In this document: piece by piece, positions 24,487 through 32,906 of the stretch
How positions within the stretch are numbered: position 1 is the first letter of the stretch
Layout: every line of letters begins with the position of its first letter
Assembly: GCF_020782245.1 (NCBI RefSeq)
Contig: NZ_JAJGNP010000001.1
Span: forward strand, 310,001 to 374,000
Reading direction: 5' to 3'
Origin: Sphingobium soli
GTDB taxonomy: Bacteria; Pseudomonadota; Alphaproteobacteria; Sphingomonadales; Sphingomonadaceae
Length of the DNA stretch: 64,000 bases
The notes under the pieces: model-generated
The model's database searches: none
Seen by the model: the letters and a program-made list of their open reading frames with translations, nothing else
Told to the model about the DNA's origin: nothing
Position numbers and translations under genes: made by a program

Positions 24487-25515
24487 ATGACAGCACCTGC
24501 ACCCGGTAACGTCCATCCTATTGGCCGCGCTTCGAGCGCGCCGTCGCTTGACCCCATCATGAACCTGGTTGCCGACGGCATGAATCAGGTCAATGCCGTG
24601 ATCCTGGATCGGATGCAGTCCCGCATCCCGCTGATCCCGGAACTGGCGGGACATCTTATCGCTGGCGGCGGCAAGAGGCTGCGGCCGATGCTGACGCTCG
24701 CCTGCGCCGACCTGGTCGGCTATGCAGGCGCGCGCCACTACAAGCTGGCCGCGGCTGTCGAGTTCATCCATACCGCGACGCTTCTTCATGACGATGTCGT
24801 CGATGGATCGGGCATGCGGCGTGGCCGCAAGACCGCCAACATCATCTGGGGCAACAGCGCCAGCGTCCTGGTCGGCGATTTTCTCTTTTCCCGCTCTTTC
24901 GAACTGATGGTCGAGGCGGAATCGCTCAAGGTGCTCAAGATCCTGTCCGGCGCGTCAGCCGTGATCGCCGAAGGAGAAGTCAACCAGCTGACCGCCCAGC
25001 GCAAGATCGACACGAGCGAGGAACAATATCTCGATATTATCGGCGCCAAGACCGCTGCCTTGTTCGCTGCTGCCTGCCGCATTTCCGCTGTCGTCGCCGA
25101 TCGCAGCGAGGCTGAAGAACAGGCGCTCGACGTCTATGGCCGTAATTTGGGCATCGCCTTCCAGTTGATCGACGATGCGATCGACTATGAATCGGACGAA
25201 GCGACGATGGGTAAGGATGCGGGCGACGATTTCCGCGACGGCAAGGTGACGCTGCCTGTCATCCTCGCCTATGCGCGGGGAAGCGAGGCGGACCGCGCTT
25301 TCTGGAAGGCGGCGATTGCCGGCCACCGCGTCAGCGATGCGGACCTGGCCCACGCCACCGGCCTGCTGCGCCAGACCGGTGCTATTGCCGATACGCTGGC
25401 GCGCGCGCGTCATTATGGCCAGCGGGCGATCGATGCGCTGGGGATGTTTGATGCCGGCCGGGCCAAAGCGGCCCTTACCGAAGCGGTCGAATTTGCGATA
25501 GCGCGGGCCTATTGA
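24487..25515 (+). CDS. ispB: Polyprenyl (octa/decaprenyl) diphosphate synthase
   Basis: A 342-residue trans-isoprenyl diphosphate synthase that builds the ubiquinone side chain from farnesyl diphosphate and IPP. The first aspartate-rich motif is DDVVD (102-106), preceded by LLH, and the second is DDAID (229-233). GGGKRLRPML is the conserved substrate-binding loop. Sphingomonads mostly use Q10, so the product may be decaprenyl diphosphate; the chain length cannot be read from sequence. The start is chosen at 24487 for protein length; no clear ribosome binding site is seen and an ATG at 24475 is also possible. A hairpin directly follows the stop. Confidence 0.9.
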   Translation: MTAPAPGNVHPIGRASSAPSLDPIMNLVADGMNQVNAVILDRMQSRIPLIPELAGHLIAGGGKRLRPMLTLACADLVGYAGARHYKLAAAVEFIHTATLLHDDVVDGSGMRRGRKTANIIWGNSASVLVGDFLFSRSFELMVEAESLKVLKILSGASAVIAEGEVNQLTAQRKIDTSEEQYLDIIGAKTAALFAAACRISAVVADRSEAEEQALDVYGRNLGIAFQLIDDAIDYESDEATMGKDAGDDFRDGKVTLPVILAYARGSEADRAFWKAAIAGHRVSDADLAHATGLLRQTGAIADTLARARHYGQRAIDALGMFDAGRAKAALTEAVEFAIARAY

Positions 25516-25518
25516 GGG

Positions 25519-25535
25519 GAACGGCATCGCCGTTC
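25519..25535 (+). terminator. Hairpin after the polyprenyl synthase gene
   Basis: GAACGGC and GCCGTTC form a perfect 7-bp stem around ATC, starting 4 bases after the stop codon and followed by TCCTCCCC. The T content is low, so a terminator role is likely but not certain. Confidence 0.45.
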
Positions 25536-25647
25536 TCCTCCCCAACCATCCACGCGGATTTGCCCATCATCGCGGGCCTTTTCCGTCCACGAATTTGCCC
25601 TTCGACATGCTTGACCCCAACGGGCGTTACGCTGAACCGGACATGCC

Positions 25648-26427
25648 ATGATCCTTTCCCCCGAAACGCTCGCCTTCCTGGTCGCCGCTGCATTGATGGC
25701 GGGGTGCATCGACGCCATGGCGGGCGGCGGCGGGCTCATCACCTTGCCCGCGCTGATGGCGGCCGGCATTCCCCCTGTGCAGGCCGTGGCGGCGAACAAG
25801 CTGCAAAGCTGCTTTGGCACGTTCGGCGCATGCGTCGCCTATGCGCGGCGTGGGCATATGGATCTTAAAACCTATAAGGGGCCGGTAATGGCAGCCTTCA
25901 TCGGGTCCGTGGCCGGCGCATGGTTGTTGCAACGGGTCGATCCGTCCATCCTCGCCGGCCTCATGCCCGCGCTGCTGATTGCAATGGCGGCATATTTCAC
26001 CTTTTCGCCCAAGCTGGGCGACGCTGACCGCCATGCCCGGATCGGCATAGCAGGGCTATCCGGCCTGATCGGCGTCGTCGGCTTTTACGACGGCTTTTTC
26101 GGCCCCGGAGCGGGCGCTTTCTATACCACCATCTTCCTGGCGCTGGGCGGGCTTTCGATCCTGCGCGCAACAGCGCAGACCAAGGCGGCTAATTTCGCAA
26201 GCAATATCGCTGGCCTGCTGACGATGCTCGCGGGCGGCCATGTGATTTGGGTTGCGGGCCTGGCCATGGCCTGCGGTAGCATTATCGGCGGCCAGATCGG
26301 ATCGCATCTGGCGATGCGCTTTGGATCGCGGCTCATCAAACCGCTACTGATCCTGATGTCGCTGGCGCTTACCGCCAAGATGTTGATCGATCCGAAAAAC
26401 CCTATCCACCTTTATTTGTTCGGATAA
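25648..26427 (+). CDS. TSUP (TauE/SafE) family membrane protein
   Basis: A 259-residue integral membrane protein with about eight hydrophobic segments. The N-terminal GCIDAMAGGGGLITLPALM and the internal GFYDGFFGPGAGAFYTTIFLA are the two repeated TSUP motifs. Members export or import sulfite, sulfoacetate, taurine or related organosulfur anions; no neighbour indicates which. The upstream 132 bp holds the polyprenyl synthase hairpin and otherwise nothing obvious. It is convergent with a hybrid sensor kinase, 9 bases apart. Confidence 0.88.
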   Translation: MILSPETLAFLVAAALMAGCIDAMAGGGGLITLPALMAAGIPPVQAVAANKLQSCFGTFGACVAYARRGHMDLKTYKGPVMAAFIGSVAGAWLLQRVDPSILAGLMPALLIAMAAYFTFSPKLGDADRHARIGIAGLSGLIGVVGFYDGFFGPGAGAFYTTIFLALGGLSILRATAQTKAANFASNIAGLLTMLAGGHVIWVAGLAMACGSIIGGQIGSHLAMRFGSRLIKPLLILMSLALTAKMLIDPKNPIHLYLFG

Positions 26428-26436
26428 AGCTGGCCC

Positions 26437-28047
26437 TCACTGCGACTGCAAAAGGGTCGCGACGCGCCGACGCAAGTCATCAACCGCGAAAGGCTTGGTC
26501 AGCACTTCCATGCCTGGTTCGATATGGCCATGGTTGAGCACGGCATTTTCCGCATAGCCCGTGATGAACAGAATACGCAAATCCGCCCGCAATCCGCGCG
26601 CCGCTTCCGCCACCTGACGGCCATTGAGGCCGCCAGGAAGGCCCACGTCCGTCACCAGCAGGTCGATCCGCGCCTCCGATTCCAGCAGGCGCAGTCCCGC
26701 TGGGCCGTCGCCCGCCTCCAGGCAGCGAAACCCCAGATCCGTCAGCGCGTCACTCACCAGCATCCGCACAGACGGTTCATCGTCAATGATCAGCACCGTT
26801 TCGCCGGCATCGACTGTCGCTGGCATATCGCCCGGCAGGATAATATCCTGTTCTTCCTCCCCGCGATGGCGCGGCAGGTAAATGCAGACCATCGTGCCCT
26901 GCCCGACCTCGGAATAAATACGGACATGGCCGTTACTCTGCCGCGCGAAGCCATAGACCATCGACAGGCCAAGCCCCGTCCCCTGCCCGATCGGCTTTGT
27001 CGTAAAGAAGGGATCGAACACCCGGTCCAGCATAGCCTTGTCGATGCCGGTGCCGGTATCGCTGACGCAGATGGTCACATATTGTCCAGCGGTCAGATTA
27101 TGGTCCCGTGCGGTGCGATCGTCCAGCCAGCGATTGGCGGTTTCGATCGTGATCGTGCCGCCATCGGGCATCGCGTCCCGGGCGTTGATGCACAGATTGA
27201 GCAGCGCATTTTCAAGTTGGTTGACATCGACCATCGCCGGCCACAGGCCGGCTGCGGCGACGGTTTCTACATTGATTTGCGGTCCGACGGTACGCCGCAC
27301 CAGTTCGGACAAATCTCCCAGCATACGGTTCACGACGACCGGCTTGGGCGTTAGCGTCTGCCGCCGTGAAAAGGCGAGCAGCCGATGCGTCAGTGCGGCG
27401 GCGCGGCGGGCCGCGCCCTGGCCTGCGGCCAGATATTTCTCCACATCGCCCACGCGCCCCTGCGCCAGACGCACACCGATCATCTCGAACGCGCCGGTAA
27501 TACCGGCCAAAAGATTGTTGAAATCATGCGCAAGGCCGCCGGTCAGCTGACCCACCGCCTCCATCTTTTGCGCTTGGCGCAGCGCGAGTTCCACTTCCTC
27601 CCGCTCGGCCAATGCTTCGGTGATGCGCGCTTCCAGCGTCTCCTGAAGTTCGCGCTGGGCGCGCTCCGCCTGCACGCGGTCAGTTATGTCCTTGAACAGG
27701 ACGGCGACCTGCCGGTCCTCGAAGGGGCCAACCCGGAAACTATGAACCTCCAGATGATGGCCGGTCGCCACCAGTTCGCGCTGGAACCGGATCGGATTTC
27801 CACTGTGAAGAACGCCGCCGTACAGCTCGACCCAGCCATCCGCCTCATCTGGCACCATCTCGCGGACTTTCTGACCTACGACGTTGGCAATGCCAGCGTG
27901 CCGTTCATAGGCGGCATTGGCCTCGACATGAATGTAATCGCTCAAGGGGCCATGTGGACTGTCCAGAAATTCGATGATGCAAAAGCCTTCATCCATCGAT
28001 TCGAACAGGGTGCGATAGCGCTCCGCATTCCCCGTCAAATTGGGCAT
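26437..28047 (-). CDS. Hybrid PAS sensor histidine kinase/response regulator
   Basis: A 536-residue soluble kinase with an N-terminal PAS domain (about 8-125), a coiled coil (about 125-160), HisKA dimerisation region with the H-box LTGGLAHDFNN (His174), HATPase_c domain (about 270-395, with NARDAMPDGG and GTGLGLSMVYGF) and a C-terminal receiver (about 415-530) with phosphoacceptor Asp467 (LLVTDVGLPG) and Lys518 in LTKPFA. No membrane segment is seen, so it senses a cytoplasmic or redox/light cue. The start at 28047 has GTGGAG upstream. It has no adjacent response regulator gene and is divergent from hrpB. Confidence 0.92.
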   Translation of the reverse strand: MPNLTGNAERYRTLFESMDEGFCIIEFLDSPHGPLSDYIHVEANAAYERHAGIANVVGQKVREMVPDEADGWVELYGGVLHSGNPIRFQRELVATGHHLEVHSFRVGPFEDRQVAVLFKDITDRVQAERAQRELQETLEARITEALAEREEVELALRQAQKMEAVGQLTGGLAHDFNNLLAGITGAFEMIGVRLAQGRVGDVEKYLAAGQGAARRAAALTHRLLAFSRRQTLTPKPVVVNRMLGDLSELVRRTVGPQINVETVAAAGLWPAMVDVNQLENALLNLCINARDAMPDGGTITIETANRWLDDRTARDHNLTAGQYVTICVSDTGTGIDKAMLDRVFDPFFTTKPIGQGTGLGLSMVYGFARQSNGHVRIYSEVGQGTMVCIYLPRHRGEEEQDIILPGDMPATVDAGETVLIIDDEPSVRMLVSDALTDLGFRCLEAGDGPAGLRLLESEARIDLLVTDVGLPGGLNGRQVAEAARGLRADLRILFITGYAENAVLNHGHIEPGMEVLTKPFAVDDLRRRVATLLQSQ

Positions 28048-28203
28048 CGTCTCCACCACCTGTTCAATGTCACATATTGGCCGACCGCAGGTTCGAAAGA
28101 ACCGCGTGCCGCAGCAACGATTGCGGGCGCAACTCTTTCCTTGGCCTCCAGAATTTTTGCGTGGCTTGCGCTGGCGCAATTTCGGCGCAACAGGGTGAGC
28201 GCA

Positions 28204-30696
28204 ATGACAATGCTGCCGATCCACGCCGTGCTGCCTGACCTGCTCACCACCCTGCGCGCCAGCAGCAGCGCGGTGCTGGTGGCGCCCCCTGGCGCCGGCA
28301 AGACGACAGCCGTCGCCCCGGCGCTGCTGGCCGAACCATGGTGCACTGGCCAGGTGCTTTTATTGTCGCCGCGTCGGCTGGCGGCACGGGCAGCGGCAGA
28401 GCGGATCGCCGAAATGATAGGCGACGAGCCGGGCGGCATGGTCGGCTATGCCACGCGCATGGACAGTCGGCAGTCGACACGCACGCGCCTGCTGGTGCTG
28501 ACCGAGGGGATATTCGTCCGCCGCATTCAGGACGATCCGGAACTGACGGGCATATCGGCGGTCCTGTTCGACGAGGTTCATGAACGCGGCCTCGACAGCG
28601 ATTTTGGGCTTGCGCTAGCGCTGGATGCGCAGGCCGCGCTGCGACCCGACCTGCGCATCGTGCCGATGTCGGCGACGCTGGACGGCGCGCGCTTTGCCGC
28701 CTTGCTGGGCGACGCGCCGGTGATCGAAAGCGAAGGGCGCATTCAGCCGCTCGACCTGCGCCATATCGGCCGCGCGTCGGAAAAACGCATCGAGGACGAC
28801 ATGGCCGCTGCCATCCGCCGCGCGCTGACCGAGGAGGCGGAGGGCGACCTGCTCGCCTTCCTGCCGGGAGTGGCGGAAATCGATCGCACGGCCGAGCGCG
28901 TTGAGGGCCTGCCGGCAGAGATCCACAGGCTGCACGGCTCGCTCGATCCGGCAGCGCAACGCGCCGCCATCCGCCCGTCGCGCGAGGGGCGGCGCAAGGT
29001 CATCCTGGCGACGTCCATCGCCGAGACCAGCCTCACCATCGACGGGGTGCGCATCGTCGTGGACTCAGGATTGGCGCGCCGCCCCCGCTACGACCGGGCG
29101 GCGGGCGTGACCCGCCTTGTGACGGAAAGGGCCAGCCAGACTTCAGCGACCCAGCGCGCCGGCCGCGCGGCGCGACAGCGACCGGGCGTTGCCTATCGTT
29201 TGTGGGAGGCGGCCGCGACCGCCGGCATGCCGCCGTTCGATCCGCCTGAAATATTAGAGAGCGACCTATCCAGCCTGATGCTCGATTGCGCGCTATGGGG
29301 TGTCAGTGATCCAGCGACTTTGCGATGGCTCGATCCGCCGCCAGCCTCGGCGGTTGACGAAGCCCGCCGGCGTCTGATCGCGCTCGAAGCGCTGGACGAC
29401 GATGGCCGCATCACCGCGCATGGCAAGGCACTGGCGAAATTGCCGCTGTCGCCGCGGATCGCCCATATGCTCGTGCGCGGGGGCGACATGGGGCTGGCCG
29501 ATATCGCCGCCGACGTGGCCGTGCTTCTGGGCGAGCGCGGAATTGGCGGGCAGGACACCGACCTGACACTGCGACGACAACGCTGGCGCCGGGAAAGCGG
29601 CAAGCGAGCAGATGCCGCCCGCGCCATGGCACGCCGCTGGGCCAGGCTCGTCCCCGCCATCCATGGCGGAGGAGGTTCCAGCACGCGCCCAGCGGAGAGT
29701 CAGCGCTCCACCCTAGTCGCCGCGTCCGAACATCAGGTCGGCCTGTGCCTGGCCCTCGCCTTCCCCGACCGCGTGGCGAAACGCCGCTCCGCCGATGGCG
29801 CAGACTGGGTCAGCGTGGGCGGACGCGGCTTTCGGCTTGACCCGCTCTCCCCGCTTGCGCGCGAGGAATGGCTGGCGGTGGGCGAAGTGCAGGGCAGCGC
29901 CGCAGGCGCGCGCATCCTGTCGGCCGCGCCGATCGCGGAAGCCGATATTCTCTCCCTGTTCGGTCATCGCGTGCAGGAACATCGCACCGTGCGCTTTCGC
30001 AGCGCCAATGGCGGTATCGAGGCGCTGCGTGAACGGCGTCTGGGCGCAGTGCGCCTGTCATCCGGGTCCGATGATCGGCCCGATCCCGGCGCTGTCGCTG
30101 CCGCGCTGCGCGATGGCGTCAGGCAAGGCGGTCTGTCGCTGCTCCCCTGGTCGGACGCCGCAATATCGTTGCGGATGCGCGCCGCCTTTGCCGGCATCGA
30201 AGCCCTGTCGGACGAGGCGCTGATGGTGACGCTGGATGACTGGCTGCCGCCACTCCTTCAGGGCAAGCGCCGCTTGTCGGACATAGACCGGTCTTTATTG
30301 TCCGGCGTGCTGGAAGGGCTGATCGGCTGGGATGGCAAGCAGCAGCTGGACAGGCTCGCCCCTGCCGACTTCCGATCCCCCGCCGGCTCGTCCCATGCCA
30401 TCGACTATGCGGCGGAGGGCGGCCCGCGCGTCGAATTGCGGGTGCAGGCGCTCTTTGGTCTCGCTGCCCATCCCACGATCGGCAACCAGCATATTCCGCT
30501 CGTGCTTTCGCTTACGTCGCCAGCGGGCCGGCCCATACAGACGACCCGCGACCTTCCCGGTTTCTGGGCGGGCAACTGGCGTGACGTGGCCAAAGAGATG
30601 CGCGGCCGTTACCCCCGCCACCCCTGGCCCGAAGATCCGGCCGCCGCCAGTGCGACTTTGCGCACCAAAAGGGCCGATGCCCGCGCCAAGTCTTGA
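28204..30696 (+). CDS. hrpB: ATP-dependent helicase HrpB
   Basis: An 830-residue DExH-box helicase of the DEAH/HrpA-HrpB group. The Walker A motif PPGAGKT is at 28-34, the DEVH box at 123-126 and the motif III SAT in VPMSATLDG. Motif VI lies in TQRAGRAARQRPGVAYRLW, and the C-terminal HrpB domain covers about 600-830. HrpB length in E. coli is about 810-825, so the protein is complete. Its role is poorly known (RNA metabolism). The start at 28204 has AGGGTGAG upstream; the frame is open for 819 bases further but that part is antisense to the kinase gene. Confidence 0.93.
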   Translation: MTMLPIHAVLPDLLTTLRASSSAVLVAPPGAGKTTAVAPALLAEPWCTGQVLLLSPRRLAARAAAERIAEMIGDEPGGMVGYATRMDSRQSTRTRLLVLTEGIFVRRIQDDPELTGISAVLFDEVHERGLDSDFGLALALDAQAALRPDLRIVPMSATLDGARFAALLGDAPVIESEGRIQPLDLRHIGRASEKRIEDDMAAAIRRALTEEAEGDLLAFLPGVAEIDRTAERVEGLPAEIHRLHGSLDPAAQRAAIRPSREGRRKVILATSIAETSLTIDGVRIVVDSGLARRPRYDRAAGVTRLVTERASQTSATQRAGRAARQRPGVAYRLWEAAATAGMPPFDPPEILESDLSSLMLDCALWGVSDPATLRWLDPPPASAVDEARRRLIALEALDDDGRITAHGKALAKLPLSPRIAHMLVRGGDMGLADIAADVAVLLGERGIGGQDTDLTLRRQRWRRESGKRADAARAMARRWARLVPAIHGGGGSSTRPAESQRSTLVAASEHQVGLCLALAFPDRVAKRRSADGADWVSVGGRGFRLDPLSPLAREEWLAVGEVQGSAAGARILSAAPIAEADILSLFGHRVQEHRTVRFRSANGGIEALRERRLGAVRLSSGSDDRPDPGAVAAALRDGVRQGGLSLLPWSDAAISLRMRAAFAGIEALSDEALMVTLDDWLPPLLQGKRRLSDIDRSLLSGVLEGLIGWDGKQQLDRLAPADFRSPAGSSHAIDYAAEGGPRVELRVQALFGLAAHPTIGNQHIPLVLSLTSPAGRPIQTTRDLPGFWAGNWRDVAKEMRGRYPRHPWPEDPAAASATLRTKRADARAKS

Positions 30697-30751
30697 CTTG
30701 AACCGCGCGGCTGGTGCAACGCAGCAAGGTCTTGAACGGAGTTTCTACGCG

Positions 30752-31030
30752 ATGAGCGCGCGCATCTATCAAATCCAGAAAAACGCTATGCAGTCGGGCA
30801 AGGCGCTGACCCATAAATGGGTGCTGGAATTCGCGCAGGTCGAAGCCAAGATGCCCGATCCGCTGACCGGCTGGGCAGGGTCAGGCGACACGCAGAGCCA
30901 GGTCAAGCTGACCTTCGCCACGCAGGATGCCGCGATCGCCTATGCCGACAAATATGGCATAGCCTACACGCTCATCCCCACACCGCCCAAGACGCTGAAA
31001 ATTCAGGCCTACGCCGACAATTTCCGCTAA
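30752..31030 (+). CDS. NDUFS4-like accessory subunit of respiratory complex I
   Basis: A 92-residue protein of the ETC complex I subunit conserved region family (NDUFS4, 18 kDa). KWVLEFAQVEAKMPDPLTGW, GDTQSQVKLTF and DAAIAYADKYGIAY match the family signature. In alphaproteobacteria the subunit is part of complex I at the junction of the peripheral arm and is encoded away from the nuo operon, as here. GGAG lies 10 bases before the ATG. It follows hrpB by 55 bases and precedes the acyl carrier protein gene; a 9-bp stem hairpin downstream probably separates the transcripts. Confidence 0.9.
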   Translation: MSARIYQIQKNAMQSGKALTHKWVLEFAQVEAKMPDPLTGWAGSGDTQSQVKLTFATQDAAIAYADKYGIAYTLIPTPPKTLKIQAYADNFR

Positions 31031-31050
31031 GCGATCGCATGTCGCTTGCA

Positions 31051-31076
31051 CAATCGGGCGTGATGCTGCCCGATTG
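31051..31076 (+). terminator. Hairpin after the NDUFS4-like gene
   Basis: CAATCGGGC and GCCCGATTG form a perfect 9-bp stem with an 8-base loop, 20 bases after the stop codon. No clear T-run follows. It would separate the hrpB/NDUFS4-like transcript from the ACP-SPT genes. Confidence 0.45.
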
Positions 31077-31149
31077 ACGCCTTATTCGCTTGCCAAGGGG
31101 CGGACATAGGCGGCACAAGCCGCGTTTTGACGGAAAGATTTTCACGATA

Positions 31150-31395
31150 ATGACGGATCGCACCGCAATCTTCGACAGCGTCGCCGCGCAGATCGAACCC
31201 TTCAACAAAAAGGGTATCGCGCTGACCGAGACCACCAGCTTTGCCGGCGATCTGGAGTGGGACAGCCTGACGGTTATGGATTTCGTCGCGGCGATCGAAG
31301 ATGAATTCGACATCATCATCACCATGAACATGCAGGCCGAGATCGAAACCGTGGGCCAGCTGGTCGACGCGGTGCAGAAACTCAAGGCCGCCTGA
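31150..31395 (+). CDS. Dedicated acyl carrier protein next to serine palmitoyltransferase
   Basis: An 81-residue acidic protein with the carrier-protein fold. The phosphopantetheine attachment serine is Ser39 in the modified motif WDSLTVMDF (DSL), followed by the helix III region IEDEFDI. It lies 137 bp upstream of the SPT gene on the same strand. Such specialised carrier proteins accompany SPT in sphingolipid-forming alphaproteobacteria and are thought to deliver the acyl chain, which would replace the acyl-CoA used by eukaryotic enzymes; this is an inference here. It is not the housekeeping AcpP: no fab genes are near and the helix II surface differs. Confidence 0.88.
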   Translation: MTDRTAIFDSVAAQIEPFNKKGIALTETTSFAGDLEWDSLTVMDFVAAIEDEFDIIITMNMQAEIETVGQLVDAVQKLKAA

Positions 31396-31408
31396 CGACA
31401 AAAGCAAG

Positions 31409-31523
31409 TCCGTTCGTTTCGAGCGTAGGTTCGAGCTCGTCGAGAACCGAAGTCGAGAGGGCGGCGAACCAGTTCTCGACCGACGCATCTCGACTTTGCT
31501 CGATGCTGCTCGAACCGAACGGA
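31409..31523. repeat. Palindromic intergenic repeat between ACP and SPT genes
   Basis: A 115-bp element with near-perfect terminal inverted repeats (TCCGTTCGTTTCGAGC at 31409-31424 and its complement with one mismatch at 31508-31523). Further internal TTCGAG, GTCGAGA and TCTCGAC blocks would fold into a long hairpin. This sequence family is familiar as an abundant sphingomonad repeat (from memory). Its right end supplies the GGA of the GGAAG ribosome binding site of the SPT gene. Confidence 0.75.
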
Positions 31524-31532
31524 AGATTTGAC

Positions 31533-32795
31533 ATGACCGACGCAGCCGCTACCGCGAACGACGCGCGCACCCCTGTGGAAACACTCGCCGCACGCGACCT
31601 GTTTTCAAAATTCGATCCCCTGATCGCCGAGCGCGAGGCGCTGCTGGCGACAGGCGTGCGCGATCCGTTCGCGATCGTGATGGACGAAGTGAAGTCGCCG
31701 ACCCAGGCCGTCATCAAGGGCAAGGACACGATCCTGCTGGGCACCTATAATTATATGGGCATGACGTTCGATCCCGATGTGGTGGCAGCGGGCAAGAAGG
31801 CGCTGGACGATTTCGGCGCTGGCACGACCGGCAGTCGCGTGCTCAACGGCACCTATCAGGGCCACAAGGAAGTCGAAGAGGCCCTCAAGGATTTCTACGG
31901 CACCAGCGGCGCCATGGTCTTTTCGACGGGCTACCAGGCCAATCTCGGCATTATTTCGACGCTCGCGGGCAAGGGCGACTATGTCGTGCTCGATGCCGAC
32001 AGCCACGCGTCCATCTATGATGGCTGTTTTCTGGGTGACGCGGACATTGTCCGGTTCCGCCACAACAGTGTGGACGATCTGGACAAGCGCCTGGGTCGCC
32101 TGCCCGCCGACGCGCTGAAGCTCGTTGTGCTGGAAGGCGTATATTCGATGCTGGGCGACATCGCCCCCCTGCCCGACATGGTCGCCGCGATCCGCAAGCA
32201 TCCCAATTGCATGATCCTGGTCGACGAAGCGCATGGCATGGGCTTTTTCGGCCCCAATGGCCGTGGCGTGTACGAGGAGCAGGGCGTTGAGAAGGACGTC
32301 GATTTCGTCGTCGGCACCTTTTCCAAGTCGGTCGGTACGGTCGGGGGCTTCTGCGTATCCAACCATCCCAAGTTCGAGGTGCTGCGCCTTGTGTGCCGCC
32401 CCTATGTCTTCACCGCCTCGCTGCCCCCCAGCGTCGTCGCCACCGCCGCCACCAGCATCCGCAAACTGATGCATGCGGGCGAGAAGCGCGCCCATCTGTG
32501 GAAAAACAGCAAGCGGCTGCATCAAGGGCTGACCGATCTTGGCTTCACGCTAGGCACGAAGACGCCGCAGTCGGCGATCATCGCGGTCATCCTGACCGAT
32601 CAGACCCAGGCCGTCGCCATGTGGCAGGCGCTTTTGGAACTGGGCCTCTACGTCAACATGGCCCGCCCGCCGGCAACACCGGCAGGAACCTTCCTGCTGC
32701 GCTGTTCACTCTGCGCGGACCATAGCGACGATCAGGTCGAACAGATCATCACCATGTTCGAGGCGGCGGGCAAGGCAACTGGCGCCATCGGCTGA
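31533..32795 (+). CDS. spt: Serine palmitoyltransferase
   Basis: The PLP enzyme of the alpha-oxoamine synthase family condenses L-serine with an activated palmitoyl group to 3-ketodihydrosphingosine, the first step of sphingolipid synthesis. The 420-residue product has the same length as Sphingomonas paucimobilis SPT, and the known catalytic positions coincide: His159 (DADSHASIYDG), Asp231 and His234 (LVDEAHGMGFFG), Lys265 (GTFSKSVGTVGG) and the Arg region in MARPPATPAGTFLLR. It is soluble, unlike eukaryotic SPT. The start at 31533 has GGAAG seven bases upstream. The dedicated carrier protein lies just upstream. Confidence 0.96.
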   Translation: MTDAAATANDARTPVETLAARDLFSKFDPLIAEREALLATGVRDPFAIVMDEVKSPTQAVIKGKDTILLGTYNYMGMTFDPDVVAAGKKALDDFGAGTTGSRVLNGTYQGHKEVEEALKDFYGTSGAMVFSTGYQANLGIISTLAGKGDYVVLDADSHASIYDGCFLGDADIVRFRHNSVDDLDKRLGRLPADALKLVVLEGVYSMLGDIAPLPDMVAAIRKHPNCMILVDEAHGMGFFGPNGRGVYEEQGVEKDVDFVVGTFSKSVGTVGGFCVSNHPKFEVLRLVCRPYVFTASLPPSVVATAATSIRKLMHAGEKRAHLWKNSKRLHQGLTDLGFTLGTKTPQSAIIAVILTDQTQAVAMWQALLELGLYVNMARPPATPAGTFLLRCSLCADHSDDQVEQIITMFEAAGKATGAIG

Positions 32796-32906
32796 CAAGG
32801 CCTTCCCCCCGGCGCCATATGTTCTTGCCGTGCGCAAAACGCTACGGTTGGAAGATGTAGCGCAGGATATTTCGCCTTCGACTCTGTTGGGCTAAGGTCG
32901 ACCGCC

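Noticed and set aside
27385..28203. Long open extension upstream of hrpB
   Set aside because: It is antisense to the hybrid kinase gene; HrpB length and the AGGGTGAG site support the start at 28204.
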